Origin: Oryzias latipes
Lineage: Eukaryota > Chordata > Actinopteri > Beloniformes > Adrianichthyidae
DNA: 64,000 nucleotides
Assembly (NCBI RefSeq): GCF_002234675.1
Contig: NC_019876.2
Location: forward strand, 21,379,161 to 21,443,160
Reading direction: 5' to 3'
Made by a program: the position numbers and the translations under genes. The notes under the pieces are model-generated. The model made no database searches, was not told the origin of the DNA, and worked only from the letters and a program-made list of their open reading frames with translations. Positions 47,201 through 61,043 of this stretch are shown here, one piece after another; positions within the stretch are counted from its first letter, which is position 1; every line of letters begins with the position of its first letter.

Positions 47201-50200
47201 ACTTTGCGTGTGACAGGTCAGCATGCACATAAATGCACGTGTGAGAGCTCAGGGGCACATAAAAGCATATGTTAGAGCTCAGTGTGCACATGAGCATGCA
47301 CATGGGCCTCGGTGTGCACTTGGGTACTCACCAACATTATGCAGATTGACAAGCCAAAATAACGCTTTAAAGTTTTATCTGTTCACTCTGTTTCTAAATG
47401 AAAAACCTTCGTAGATGATAAGAAGCTGGTTTGTGCTGAATGTTTCTGTAACAGCATAATGAAAGTGTGAGAAATCTGATTCACTCACTGAGATATTTCT
47501 CCAACAATCAGATTTGTAAATCTGATTTTGAAAAGTTTTTTTTCTTGTCTTTTAAAAGAAACCTTGACTCGAGCCTTCTTTGCTCCTAGCTATTGCAGAA
47601 TTGTACAGCTTCACAAACATAAAAAAACAACCTAAAACAAGTGAAAGCACAGTCTGAATGGTGGGTCTGTGTGGATGAAACGTTTCTGTCTTTTCAAGCC
47701 CTTGAATGGGACGGAATGAAGGCGGAGTTTATGCAGAACTGCATTTTGACCAGCTCCTGAGGCGTGACCATGCAGGAACAAACTGGACTCACCTGCTCTG
47801 GTAAAGGAAGTGTGGAGAATTTCAAAAGAAAAGTTCTATGAAACACCTTAACTTCCTCATTTCTGGGAAATCCTCAATTCAAAGCAGCTGTTACCACACT
47901 CTGACTGTTGATTCAGGTAATCAGCAGCGAGCAGTGCTGGGAGAGCTTCTAACAGGAAGCAGGAGGAGGTTTAAAGAACAGCCCTGCTTCATTTGGATGG
48001 GTATGAAAAAATAAATTACATAGATTTATATTTCTTGCAGATGTGATTTTGATTCCTAAAATCCCTACATTAAAGCAACTTCTTGGAAATTTAAAACTGA
48101 AACAGGCTTTTGTATTAGTTACTATTACATATAAAAGCAAAGTTTTATAAATAAAGATTTGTTTGTAAGAACAAATGTAATTTATAAGAATAAATGATTA
48201 CACCTTCATATTATAGAGAATAACTGGAGCCACTTAAGTGCTTTTTAAGTCACTTAATCTTCAGCATCTTTGGATAATCTTTAGTTAAAACACTAGTTAG
48301 TTTTTTCAATACCAAAAAAAGTATCCTTTTTAATGGAAAAGGAAAGGCAGTGATAGCCGGCCCAACTCTGGAATACCAGGACAGACTTTGGGACTTTGTC
48401 CCTTTTTAAAAAAAACAAAAAAAACTGCAGGGTTCTGTTTCGCACTACTGTCAGTCAATCTGATGTTTGCAGTTGCTTAGCTGCAAACCAATTCTCTAAG
48501 TTTGATTATTTTTGACTGAAACTGTTTTGTTATTGATTTTTCCATGAAAGTCAACCACAGAAATCACAAGAAGTTATCTGGGCAAAAAGAGAATGCCCCT
48601 CAAAGATGAGGTACTATCCGATTGTAGAACACAAATCTTCTAACTCACATTGTTTGATTGTAAACCAGGCGAATGAGGCACTTTGAGGCCGGGGCATAAA
48701 TGTACAAGAAGAGGGTCAAGTACACCACCACAGCCAGGGTGAGGAGCAATGCCTTCACAGAGAAACAGGTCTGGATGAAGACCATGGCCCCCAGCATGGC
48801 CATCAGGCAGCAGTAGAGGTAATACTGAAAAATTGAACACAGGAAGGGGGTGGGGGTTGTTAAACAAACAGGTGAGGTGTGAAAGAGCTGCAGGTGAAAG
48901 TGTCAGACAATAGACTGAGAAAATAAGCATCTAATGCAAACATGCAAACAACATGCAAAACGGTTAACGAACACAAAGTCACTTTACAGTTCTTAGCTAA
49001 CGTGGACGAAAGGGAAGAGGTGGAAGGGGTGGGGGTAAACAGATGATGTCATGAACCAGAACAGGTGAAAATCAGAGGATCACAGCAGATATGGGGAAAA
49101 CTGTACAGGGTACACGGGTGGCCCACAGGAGGTTTTAAGATCGTAGACCACTCGGCGAGCCCGTAGGGTCAAAAATGTTTGTGTATATATATTTTTTCTA
49201 TTATTGAAGCCACTAACTGAGTGAACATTTGTTTTAATATACAAAACATTCAAACAATTATCTATGGAAAATGTGTGAGGCATTGATCATCAAGGTGAAG
49301 GCTACAGACTGTAAAAGACAGTGCCGTGGAGGATGCTCTTGCATATTCCCGCTCATGGCAAGGGGTGGAGCCTCAGCTTTTGTGGGCTGGTCTGAGCAGT
49401 CCTATAGGAAATTTAAAATCTGGAATGGGTAATGTTTGTCCCCCCATACCCATGCAGGCATCTACAGATCATGTCGACTAATATTTACAATGCAATTTAC
49501 TTAAATCCCTTTCTTCCATCTTTGGTTCGGGGGGGGGGGGGGGGGGGGGGCAAGTTGTTTGTTCTGGTGGTTTGGTGTATTTTTTTTTCATTTTGTTGGG
49601 GTTTGTTTACATGTTTTTGTCCTGTGTTGTGAGTGCAGGTTCCTCCTCCCAGTGAACAAACTATCCTCAAAACACAAAAAAGAGGACAGAAAAAACATAC
49701 AGGTATAGCAATATTATTAAAATTCTGAGGGATTTTTTTGGGTAACATTAATCAAAATATGAATAAACAAAATAGGTCAAAAAGATTTAAAAAATGATTT
49801 ATGATGACAGGAAGACTTTTACTTTCAACTTTCTTCTCTTGTGGTTAGCATTTGGAATGCATATCTCTTCCAAAAAATGTCTACCAAGATCACAGAGTGC
49901 TACACATCATTTATTCTTTATATTTTCTGCCCACTATGTTTAATTGCAGCATCACAGATATTTTAAATGAAGGATAAATGGAGAATTCCAAAATGAGAGA
50001 CAAAGGAATCATCAAAGCCAGTCTAAAAGAGGAGCAGGAGCTGAGTGGAAGAACTCACAGGAAGTGTGTAGAGATGGAGGGCCTCCATCTGTGTGATGTT
50101 TGTGGTTGAGTTGCAAGTACGAAGGATGTCCAGGAATATCTGAGGAACATCCAGACACAAAAAAACGTGAAAACACGCCCGCTCTCAGAATTGGGGGTGG

Positions 50201-53200
50201 AGAAAAGAACGTAACAGGAGCTCACAGAGTTTAGGAAGGCCATGAGCAAAGTGATGAGCACACAGAAGATGACCAAGAAGAGCCTTAGTGCCGCCTTGGT
50301 GGAGATGCTGTGTGACAGTCTCAATATCATCTGATGATTCTGCGGGGTTTTGGAGCGCCATTTCTGGGAACAAGCCAAGTTCTAACAACTGTCAAGATCA
50401 TTCAACCACACCACTGAAACACCTTTATATGAGAAACACCATAAGAATAAATTTTTATCTTCAGCGGATCCTGATTGGCAACAAATCACGTTTCCTTTAG
50501 ATTTAATGTTGTTCCTGCACGTTGTCTTGCAGGTGTAGAAAAATGGTGGCATGTTAAAAAAAATTCTGAATGAGAGATAGATAGATAGATAGACAACTTT
50601 ATTTATCCATTTGGGAGGTTCCCGCATGGAAATTGACAAATTTCCCACTCTGAAAACCCACTCTGGATGTGACAGAGTGTCCATAAGGGAACTAAGAGCT
50701 TCCAGTTTTTATCTGGAGGTCTTGGTCATAGGAGCTGTTAATCCTAATGTGACTGATCTTTCTTCTAAAAAGTCAATTTTCTGCTATTATAAAAAAAAGA
50801 AAAAAATTAACAGAAGAAAGGTTTGATATATTAATGCGTCTGAGCAGTAAAAGTATCTCCAGAAAATTAGTTACTTTTTTTTTAAAAGGGTAGCTGCCAT
50901 TCAAATGCCCCCATAAACAGAAATTATATTTACCGTACATGTTGGTCGTATTCACCAAGGAAAGACAATATTCTGAAATTCTGCAAAAGCACTTTTTTTC
51001 CTTTGTAAATGTTTAGAAAAACAAATTCTAAATACAATCCTCAGTGGTCAATGTTATCACTTTTTCCTGCAACACAATCACCACAAATTTCTAATGACAC
51101 ATTGTTTAATAAAATGTATCATCCCAGCTGTCTTTTTCTCATATGATCACTTTTGACATCATAACATCTTTATCACCATTCAGGGTCTTTACAGTATTAT
51201 CTAAATGTGAGGGCATTCTAGGAAATTTTGAATCAAAAGTTCAAAGCTACTGAGTGGAACCCATTGGAATGCATCTTTACGTATATGTAAATGGAGTTGG
51301 ACGTGATATGGTGTAACAAGCCCCCTGGTGGTTACCAACTTCAGAACTGAAATCAACAGTATGACTTGAAAATTTTCACTGCATCAATATCAACTGTCTT
51401 GAGGGGGGGATTTTCATGTATATATTCTTTTTATATTTTAAGCCTAAAATTATGTACAAATGGAGGCCTGGTCTGCAATTTTTTTTCTTCAATAACAAAA
51501 GTTTATTATTGCATTCAGCCTTTTTGAGGTGACGCCCATAAAAATCTGCAGTGTAAGACGAAACCAACGTCTTCTGCGTACCTCAAAGTATCCAGAGAAA
51601 GCGATGAGCAGAAACAACGCCATAACTGGAAAAGTGACTCCATAGGAGATGGCCATCTCATTATTCCTGGAAGCACAGAAATGTTCCTGTTAGCCAAAAA
51701 AAAGTAAAACATTCGTTTTAGTTTTTTTTACCTTGTTTTTTATGTTCGTTTCAGATTTGGCCCAATGTGAATAAATGAATTGTGGTATTGACAGATGAAC
51801 ATCTACATACTGTGGCGTGTAAACACCATTAGAAACCCTGTTATCAGATGGCTATAACTCAGAGAGCAACGACAGTTAAGCCATCTAAAGGTAGTTAAAC
51901 TTGATTATACAAATCTGGAAAAAACCCCACAATGCTTCAAAACTCAAAACGAAGGTAAATGTCAAAGTTGTAAATTCTTAGAGCAAAAAAACGGCACTGG
52001 AGAAGTACTGAGAACTTCTTAGTATCAGAATGAGTTTATTGTCATAATGCTTACACAACAAAATTTCGGCTGGACTGCCCTGCCCAACACATATAAAGGA
52101 AAAACAGTGGCAACAAGAATAATTAAATAATATATTAAAATCACATTTGTGCAAATGCTGCAACTTTAGTCCAAACCTCTGGTTATGAAGGCATTTTTAC
52201 ATAAATTGTAGTCTTACTGGTGTCTTATTGAGTCTTATTAAGTAAAACCCTTCATTTAGGCAGAGGAGTCCCTGCTCTACCTGCAGGACTCTTTGTGCTT
52301 GATTCAGCTGTCTGTGGGAGGGGCTAAGTAACCATCAGTTGATCTTTGAGAAGAGTTAAAGTATGTGTTCTACAATAGACTCTCCATTATTCGTCACAAC
52401 CACATATTTTTGTTGTATATTTTGTCCCCTCTTTTTTTCTTTAAAAGTTAAAAAAAAACCCTATGCTGATGACACTCTGTTCTTCCTTTTTGTTTTTCCA
52501 AAAATGTAACTAGGAATTTGGAAGTCATCTTTGACAACCCTCTGAGCTTTAAGGAAGACTTTTCTGCCGTTCCCCTTGTGTGCTTATTTCCTCTGTACAA
52601 TGTTTGAAGGATCAGAGCCGGTCTTACAGTTTATGCCACACAAATTCTTGTGCCGGCATTTGTCATCTCTTGGCTTGATTACTGTAAAGCACTTCTTATA
52701 GGGCTACTAGCCTGCACACCCAAGCCTCAACACTGGAGGCAAATGCCTCATTTTTAACCAACCAAAAAGAACTCTTGTCACTCCTCTCTTCATGTCTTTG
52801 CACTGGCTTGAATAATCTCAGACTGGTTTCTTGAATATGACAATGAGTTCACTGTACTCAAATGACCTCCTGTCACCAGATCTCAAACCAGTAGAACCCC
52901 TTTGAGGGGTACTGGAATAGAAGAACCAGCTCAGTGGTCATGTGGTGTTAGGATCCCCCCTGAGATTGGAAGGTTAAAAACTCAAATCCACGCCAAGTCA
53001 TACTAAAGACTAAAATGGGACCCATGCCTCCCTTTTTGACACTCAGCATTAAAGGGCTGTATTTGTTAAAGCACCAAAGGGTTTCTGAGCTCAGCTGTGT
53101 CTGCAAGTCACCGCTACCCCAGGAGATGGGTCAAATGCGGAGAACAAATTTCATACACCTAGGTGCGTGACAGCTAATGAAACTTTAACTTATTTGCCCG

Positions 53201-56200
53201 CATCAGAATCAAAGCACACTTGCCTTCAAGATGGTAAACTCAACAACTCCTCTGTACCTGAACCCTCTGGCCCAGGTTTATACCCGTGCATGCACAAGTC
53301 TGGTGGTTTGGCAAAAGATCAAATGCTAAACTTTTCAGGTCTCTGATCCAAAAGTGGTAGAATGACCTACTCATCTCAGCATGCAAAGCGACATCATTTG
53401 CAATTTTTAAGAAAAAGCTTAAAACCAAATTATTTTGCAACTTCCTAGTGACTAAAAAATGTAATAATAATAATAAAAAAATAGCTATACTGTGTGACCC
53501 TGACCTAGTTCTTTGCTTTGTTTTTTCCTTATTTGTTAATTTAATTGGATAAAAGCATCTGCTAAATTAACTTAATCTAAATCTACATCTAAAATTAACA
53601 ATGAAATCTTTCAGCCTGAAACTATTCTGCTGATATGAGGAAAGGACAACGGATAAAATGTTTGGACTTATATCTTGTGGCTCTGTGCATGCAGGCTTTA
53701 AGATTATTCTTACTTTTCAGAGACAAGCATCTGGACAGTGAAGGCCGTCCCAAAGATGGCAAAAACACAGCTCATGGAGAGGTACAGACCCCCCACCTCT
53801 GATAGGCGGAACTGCAAAACAAACCAGAAAGAGAGCCCGCCATCAGTCCTCTTATTACACAATTCTTTTCCAAAATATCGAGAAGAGTGGCGCTCTGGTG
53901 TCAGACAACAGGAAGAATGTACCTGTTTTTCCAAGCTCAGGTTATTGAAAAACAAAGTTAAAAAGTTGAGTTTCTTTGCTTTCCTCCTGAAACAAAAGAC
54001 AACCACAGTCAGAAACAGAAAGAACATGGGTTGGATATCACTGTCAAACTGCTAAATCATTTCTATTCATAAATTCATGATTCCATTTCAATGAATGGCC
54101 TATATTTGAAAGTTTGCCTATGAAAATAGATAGGTTGTTATTGTTTTAATAAAAAACGAATAATTTCATTTGTTTTAAACCTAATTTTTCAGGGGATCCT
54201 TTTGTTATAAGAACTGTTTAAACACTCATTAGCCACTTTATTAGAAACACCTCTCCAACTGATTAATGCAAATTTCTAATCAGCCAAATCACAACAGCAA
54301 TTTATTGCATTTAGGCATATAGACACAGCCAAGACAATTTGTTGCAGTTCAAACTGAGCTTTAGAATGGAGAAGAAAGGTGATTGAAGTGACTTTGAATG
54401 TGGCATGGTTGCTGGTGCCAGACTGACTGGTCTGAGTATTTTAGAAACTGCTGGGATGACCAAAGATCTACTGGGATTTTTACCCACAACCATCGCTAGG
54501 GTTTACAAAGAATGGTCTGAAAAAGAGAAAATATCCAGTGAGCTGCAGTTCTTTGGGCAGAAATGCCTTGTTGATGCCAGAGGTCAGAGGAGAATGGCCA
54601 GACTGGTTCCAGCTGATAAAATGGCAACGGTAACTTAAAAACCCACTGGTTCCAACCGAGGTCTGCAGAAGAGCATCTCTGAACGCACAACACGTCAAAC
54701 TGTGAAGCAGATGGTTTACAGCAGCAGAAGACCACAATGAGTGTCACTCCTTTGAGATAAGAACAGGAAACTGAGGCTACAATTCACACAGGCTCACCAA
54801 AACTGGACAATAAAAGATTGGAAAAACATTGTATGTTTTGATGAGTCTTCATTTCTGCTGCCAGATTCGGATGGTAGGGTCAGAATTTGCCATCAACAAC
54901 ATGAAAGCATGGATACATCCTGCCTAGTATCAATGGTTCAGGCTGGTGGTGGTGGTGGTATAATGGTGTGGGAACATTTTCTTGAAACACTTTGGGCCCC
55001 TTAGTACCAATTGAGCATGGTTACAACGCCACAGCCTTCATGAGTATTGTTGCTGACCATGTCCATCCCTTTAGGACCATGTCATAAAGCTGGAATCCTC
55101 TCAGACTGGTTTCTTGAACATGACAATGAGTTCACGGGACTCAAATGGCCTCCACATTTACCAGAATGTCATGTCAATATGGACCAAACTCTCTGAGGAA
55201 TGTTTCCAGTACCTTGTTCAATCTATGCCACCAAGGATTAAGGCAGTTCTGAAGGCAAAAAGGGGGTCCCACATGGTACCAGCAAGGTGGACCTAATAAA
55301 TTGGCCAATGAGTGTGTATATGGACAAAATAGCCTATTTTATAGTTGTAGCAGGATGAGGACAGAGGTACCCTGCAGTTTCCAGAGTGTCCAGTGATCCC
55401 CGCACGCTGGGAACAGTGGCAACACTGAAACAAAACAATAACAGTATTTAGTATTGTATGCTTTGCAGAAGAGATCTCAGGTGTTCAACCTGCTTCTTAC
55501 CTGCTTGCGTTGTCTTCACAGCAGTCTCCACTCTGCTTTAAAGACACAAACATTAATGTATTATCAACAAACATACAAAGTTTAAAGTGAAACTGACAGA
55601 TGGATCGTACAGCAGATGGCTGACGTGGCCTTGTGATGCCTTGTGAGGCCTTCCTTCTCTTCTTGGAGTGCTTCACTCCAGGGTTGCTCAGGTCTGCAAA
55701 AGGGTGGATGTTCTGCCAGGACTGGAGGTACTGTGACATGCGCATGGATGCACGCTGCCTGTTTTCCAACGATACCAGGTTGCTGACCTGAAGTGAGGGA
55801 AAACAGAGCTCATTTTCTGGAAGCGGGATTTTGAAGATGCTGGGTGAACATTACTTTCCCTCAGTATACATTTCATTGATTTATTCACTAAATGTCGTTT
55901 GAACAGTGTCTGTGTTAGTCACCCACCGGGTTAAGCTTGCAAGAACTGCTGCGCGGCTTGTTGGGGTCAATAACCAGATATGTTTTCCTTCCTTTCAGAA
56001 GTGGATCCCGAGTCTCTCCTTCTCCGTTCTCCACCTTGTAAGCTCCATCCAGGTGGTGCAACGTGTCCTCTGTGATGTGCACTCGTCTACACCAGAAAAA
56101 AGAATGTGTTAGTTTTACTGCCCAAGTGTCAAAAGTTGTTGAAAAGCCAGCTGAAGACCCACCCTGGAAGACCTCCAGACTCCATATGATTGGCAAGAGT

Positions 56201-58691
56201 GACATCATCCGACCACACATCATACTGCCACTTCTTCTGACCAATTACGCCACAAAGTACGTTGCCCGTGTGAATGCCCACACGCATGTTGATGTCCACG
56301 CTTGTAGCATCTCTCAAATCGCTGCAAAGAAGTAAACTTGGTGACCCCACCTGCTCAAAAAGTCAAAGTACAAAAAAAAAAAAAAAAAAAAAAAAAAGTA
56401 CAGTGGTGCCTCGCTATATTGCGGTTCACCTCTTGCAGTCCCGCTGTTTTGAAGATTATTTCAGTGTAACTTTGCCTACTTTTCTTATTAAACAGTGCAC
56501 TGTGTTCTGCAGGCTACAAGGTGGTTAGCGCTCTTGCCTCACAGCAAGAAGGCCCCTGGTTCAAGTCCTGGCTGGAGGATCTGAAACCAATGGGGGACCA
56601 ATGGGGACCAATGGGCCCCTTTCTGTGTGGAGTGTGCATGTTATGATCTCCCTGTACATGCATGTGTCTTCTCCAGGAACACCGGCTTCCTCCCACTGTC
56701 CAAAAATATGCGTCATAAGTTAATTGGTTACTCTAAACGTACAAACGTGGAACTGCAATCCCCAAGCTCCCTGCTTTGCTCTATTCTGATGCATCCACTT
56801 GTAGAGGACTACATCCATGTACGTCTCTGCTTTCCTCGTCTGAGTTGGCATCTGGTTAAAAACTATATGGCCGAATAGCTCTGATTTTGTCCGCCATTTT
56901 TGTTGCAAGGCTAATGTTAGGTTGGGGTTGTTGGCTGTAAGATAGCAGGAGAGTATTTAAACAGATGAATGATGGGAAATTGGGGCTGTGCTTACTCTGT
57001 GCCAACGGTCCCGCCCACAACTCTCAGGTGAATTTTTGATGAACTACTGCTGCTCTGCAGAAACTACGTCCTAGAAAACAACTCAGGTTTTATAGATTTG
57101 ACCTAAAAACAGCATAATCTTAATTAAGAGACCACTTTGAAAATAGATCAAAAGATGGTTGGAGTGGGACTCTGAAGATGTTTAGGGCTCAGACTGCTGC
57201 ATGTGGCTGTGAGTTGGAAGGATTTATAGATCAACCACAGACTTCAGCAGGTTTGAGCCCCTTCCCTTTCGTCTGGATGTGTCTCTGGCGGTCTGACTGT
57301 GTAATGTTGTACTTGCATTCACTCCAACTTTTCTCATTTCAATCACTTGTGAGAATTGAGGTTAAAACATGAAGATGAACCTTTTTGTGCTATTTTTCTG
57401 CAGACACTGCCGAAATAATGTTTGTCATTTAAATCTGTCACCTCAACCCTGATTTCAAGTTGATGTTTTTTCCATTAAGGTATTTAAAAAAAATGCAGCA
57501 TGAAAGTGTGATTACATCCAAACACTGTTTCTTTACTATTCTCAGATGCTCCTGTGAAACTCCACAGATGATTTCTGAAGGCGAGAAATGGCCTCACTCA
57601 CCTGATGGCTGCACACATGTCCAGTCCCATCTTTACACAGTTCTTGGCATGGGTAGGAATCGGGTCGGGCAGACCCGACACGCAGTAGTAACAGTCTCCC
57701 AGGATCTTGATGCGAAGACAGCCGTTCTTCTAAACAGACAGAAGGGGAGGGGTCAGAATAGACACACTGCTGCTTGGTTCAGAAAGCCGGATCTCGGTCA
57801 TATGTTACCTTGGCGATGTCATCAAATCTACCAAACAGCTTGTTGAGTACAGCGACCAGCTCCTCCGGGGTGCACGTGCTAGCAAGCTTGGTGAAGCCCA
57901 CGATGTCAGCGTACAGAATGCTGAAAGACGCCAAAAGAAGACATCAGACATGTGATGGCAGCAGATCTTTATCTGGAGGACTATGTAGCCTCAGATCAGC
58001 AGAAGACCTTGTACAGTAGGGGCTCGCAATTCTGCCCAGCAAACCCTGTGACACACAAACTTACCAACTGTACTGAATCTAAGACATCCTAGCAAACAAA
58101 AGATTGAAGACTCATAAACGGTTAAATAATAAATAATCTGATAAAACTTTAATTTAGAATTAGTGGAAGAAGATGAAAAACACAAAAAGGAAGAAAACGA
58201 TATGTTTAATGCCCCAAAAGGATTAGAAAATTAGTAAATGATGAAGTCATAAAGGTAAAAATAACTGAAAAAGGACAAAAGGTGTTTTTTTTAAAGGCAA
58301 AATTTAGAAAAAACAAGCTAAACTTCTGTTGATTTATATAAATCTAAACAGTATTTAGAGTTGCTGAAACTCTCAAGAAAGACAAAGTTTTTGCAGTTGA
58401 AGGTTTTCTCATTTCTTTTCAGCATCCATTTGATTTATAAAAAAAATAAAAAACATAAAAATTGTGAAATTGTGTTTCCACAAAACTGTCAACCAGTTTT
58501 GGTTAAAGCATGCAAGCAGGCAGCGGCACAGCTCACCTCACATCCTTGTGCTTACGGATGTACAGGCTTTGGAAGTTCTGGATGGTGGAGGCCGTCTCCT
58601 TATCGCTCTTGGGCTTGGACAGCTTCCTTATCACTTCAGTTTTCAGCTCCATGGCGATGTAGCGCGGCAGCACGGAAAGGAGGAGTTGCTC
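41241..58691 (-). CDS. adcy7: Adenylate cyclase type 7-like, N-terminus off window
   Basis: Membrane adenylyl cyclase making cAMP from ATP. Exons in order: 58537-58691, 57809-57920, 57602-57729, 56163-56321, 55927-56086, 55611-55787, 55501-55532, 55371-55424, 53923-53986, 53714-53811, 51582-51666, 50226-50363, 50059-50139, 48649-48824, 46620-46704, 46377-46535, 44336-44482, 44149-44256, 43920-44034, 43300-43424, 41241-41375. They sum to 2493 nt, 830 aa plus stop, in one open phase. C1 carries both metal-binding aspartates (YADIVGF, LGDCYYC) and [18 protein letters not shown]. The second membrane block spans exons 53714 to 46620. C2 carries [30 protein letters not shown] and the C-terminal [11 protein letters not shown]. 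Human ADCY7 has a similar length from EQLLLSVLP onward, so about 240 residues (first membrane block) lie beyond base 64000. The sequence fits the type 2/4/7 group; nearness to CYLD favours ADCY7 over ADCY4 or ADCY2. Confidence 0.92.
42144..42322. mobile_element. hAT-type MITE, 179 bp, copy 2
   Basis: Element with inverted ends (CAGGGGTGCCCAAATCC and its near-complement GGATTTGGGCATCCCTG) flanked by perfect 8-bp direct repeats GTCTAAGG at 42136-42143 and 42323-42330. Same family as 1390-1570. It is non-coding and lies in the last intron of adcy7. Confidence 0.85.
44620..44715 (-). mobile_element. SINE tail fragment
   Basis: GATGCTGGAGCCTATCCCATCTG and CACCAGTCCATCACTGG match the left part of the SINE-like repeat at 45430-45760. 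Fragment in an adcy7 intron. Confidence 0.5.
45430..45760 (-). mobile_element. tRNA-derived SINE, reverse orientation
   Basis: The minus strand reads a tRNA-like head (TTGCCTCACAGTTAGAAGG and CCTGATTTGAATCC as B box) followed by the standard body with GCATGTTCTCC and CCTCCCACTGTCC. Same family as 56512-56745. Confidence 0.65.
45769..46350. mobile_element. Dispersed repeat, copy B
   Basis: Second copy of the family at 35465-35940, starting TATGCTGCGGACACACCGGCC and ending GTGTAAACGTAG. Its right end lies about 25 bp from the adcy7 exon 46377-46535. Confidence 0.5.
46920..47330. repeat. Degenerate GAGCTCA-GTGCACAT minisatellite
   Basis: About ten loose copies of a 30-45 bp unit built around GAGCTCAGNNTGCACAT, for example near 47005, 47100, 47225, 47255 and 47275. 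It lies in the adcy7 intron before exon 46620-46704. Confidence 0.6.
49529..49550. repeat. Poly-G run (22)
   Basis: 22 consecutive G in an adcy7 intron. Confidence 0.85.
50573..50595. repeat. GATA microsatellite with dispersed tail
   Basis: About five GATA units followed by ACTTTATTTATCCATTTGGG, the reverse complement of the tail repeat at 18400-18462. Confidence 0.75.
52455..53575 (+). mobile_element. Decayed CR1/L2-like LINE 3' half
   Basis: Plus-strand frames still show an RT catalytic-box relic ([12 protein letters not shown] at 52460), [26 protein letters not shown] and TPLYLNPLA. The 3' end reads TTGGATAAAAGCATCTGCTAAAT, the standard tail. Many stops and shifts, so it is long dead. 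It lies in the adcy7 intron between exons 53714-53811 and 51582-51666. Confidence 0.65.
54222..55315 (+). mobile_element. Tc1-like transposon relic, 1.1 kb
   Basis: Ends ACACTCATTAGCCACTTTATTAG and CTAATAAATTGGCCAATGAGTGT are imperfect inverted repeats. Plus-strand frames give a decayed transposase: a helix-turn-helix part (54370-54640), [18 protein letters not shown] (about 54840) and further short blocks. Frameshifts and missing motifs make it inactive. It lies in an adcy7 intron. Confidence 0.75.
56372..56397. repeat. Poly-A run (26)
   Basis: An A run in an adcy7 intron, possibly the tail of an unrecognised retroelement. Confidence 0.7.
56512..56745 (+). mobile_element. tRNA-derived SINE
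   Basis: A box-like TGGTTAGCGCTC at 56522, B box GGTTCAAGTCC at 56558-56568, then GTGTGGAGTGTGCATG and CTTCCTCCCACTGTCC. This is the usual fish SINE body. It lies in an adcy7 intron and joins directly to dispersed-repeat copy 3. Confidence 0.7.
56748..57178. mobile_element. TTAA-type dispersed repeat, copy 3, left-truncated
   Basis: Right two-thirds of the same family (CGCCATTTTTGTTG, GCCAACGGTCC, CTCTGCAGAAACTACG, GGAGTGGGACTCT). The left end is missing where it meets a SINE at about 56745. It lies in an adcy7 intron. Confidence 0.6.
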
Positions 58692-59410
58692 CTGGAACCA
58701 TGGAAATATAACGGATGGGAATAAATTTGGGTGCCAGAGGAGGGTGGGGTTCATTCTTAAAGTTGTTTGGTTTTTCCCATGTCAGCACCAGGAGTGAGTC
58801 TCTTTTAGAGGGAGCTTACTCACTGGGTCATGTTTCCCTCTTTTTAGATGTTAGTTTGTCTGATCTAAAACCCTACCCAACCCCCAGCTCCCCCACCGCA
58901 CACAGGTAAATGATTAATCTGGTAAAATGCAGGAGAAGTTTACAGGTACTCATTGTGTTCATACACAGGGCTGGGGGGTGGGGAGGATGGGTTCATGCAT
59001 TTATACATGACTAGTCAAACATTAAACATGACCTCCACTGATCAGTGATTGACAAAAGGCAGTAGTTTTAATTATGGCTGTGAAATGATTGCATTAATCA
59101 CGATTGACGCGATTACACTCAAATTTAAACTTTTTTTTTAAATAAAGTAAATTTCATTTTTACTCTATACTATAATTTATTATACCATGGTCCAGGTAAA
59201 TACTCAGTTCTGATTGGCTCCAGAGTGTGGATCAAAAAGTAATAATGCACACCAAAAAAAGAAGTTCCGGACACATAGCCCAAATGTTCTAAATCACTGC
59301 GATGGCTTCTTTGAAACTAACTTTTGCATGTGGAAATAAACAAGCGGTATGAGGTGAACTTTCTCTCTGAACTAATGCTTTATTTAATATATCGTGACGA
59401 TCAGTATATA
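58692..59410 (-). other. adcy7 intron, no gene seen
   Basis: Non-coding DNA upstream of the first visible adcy7 exon. I looked for the preceding exon and found no matching frame. Confidence 0.45.

Positions 59411-61043
<1,633 letters not shown>

Noticed and set aside
53738..54055. A 105-residue plus-strand frame
   Set aside because: Antisense to two adcy7 exons and their intron; no homology.
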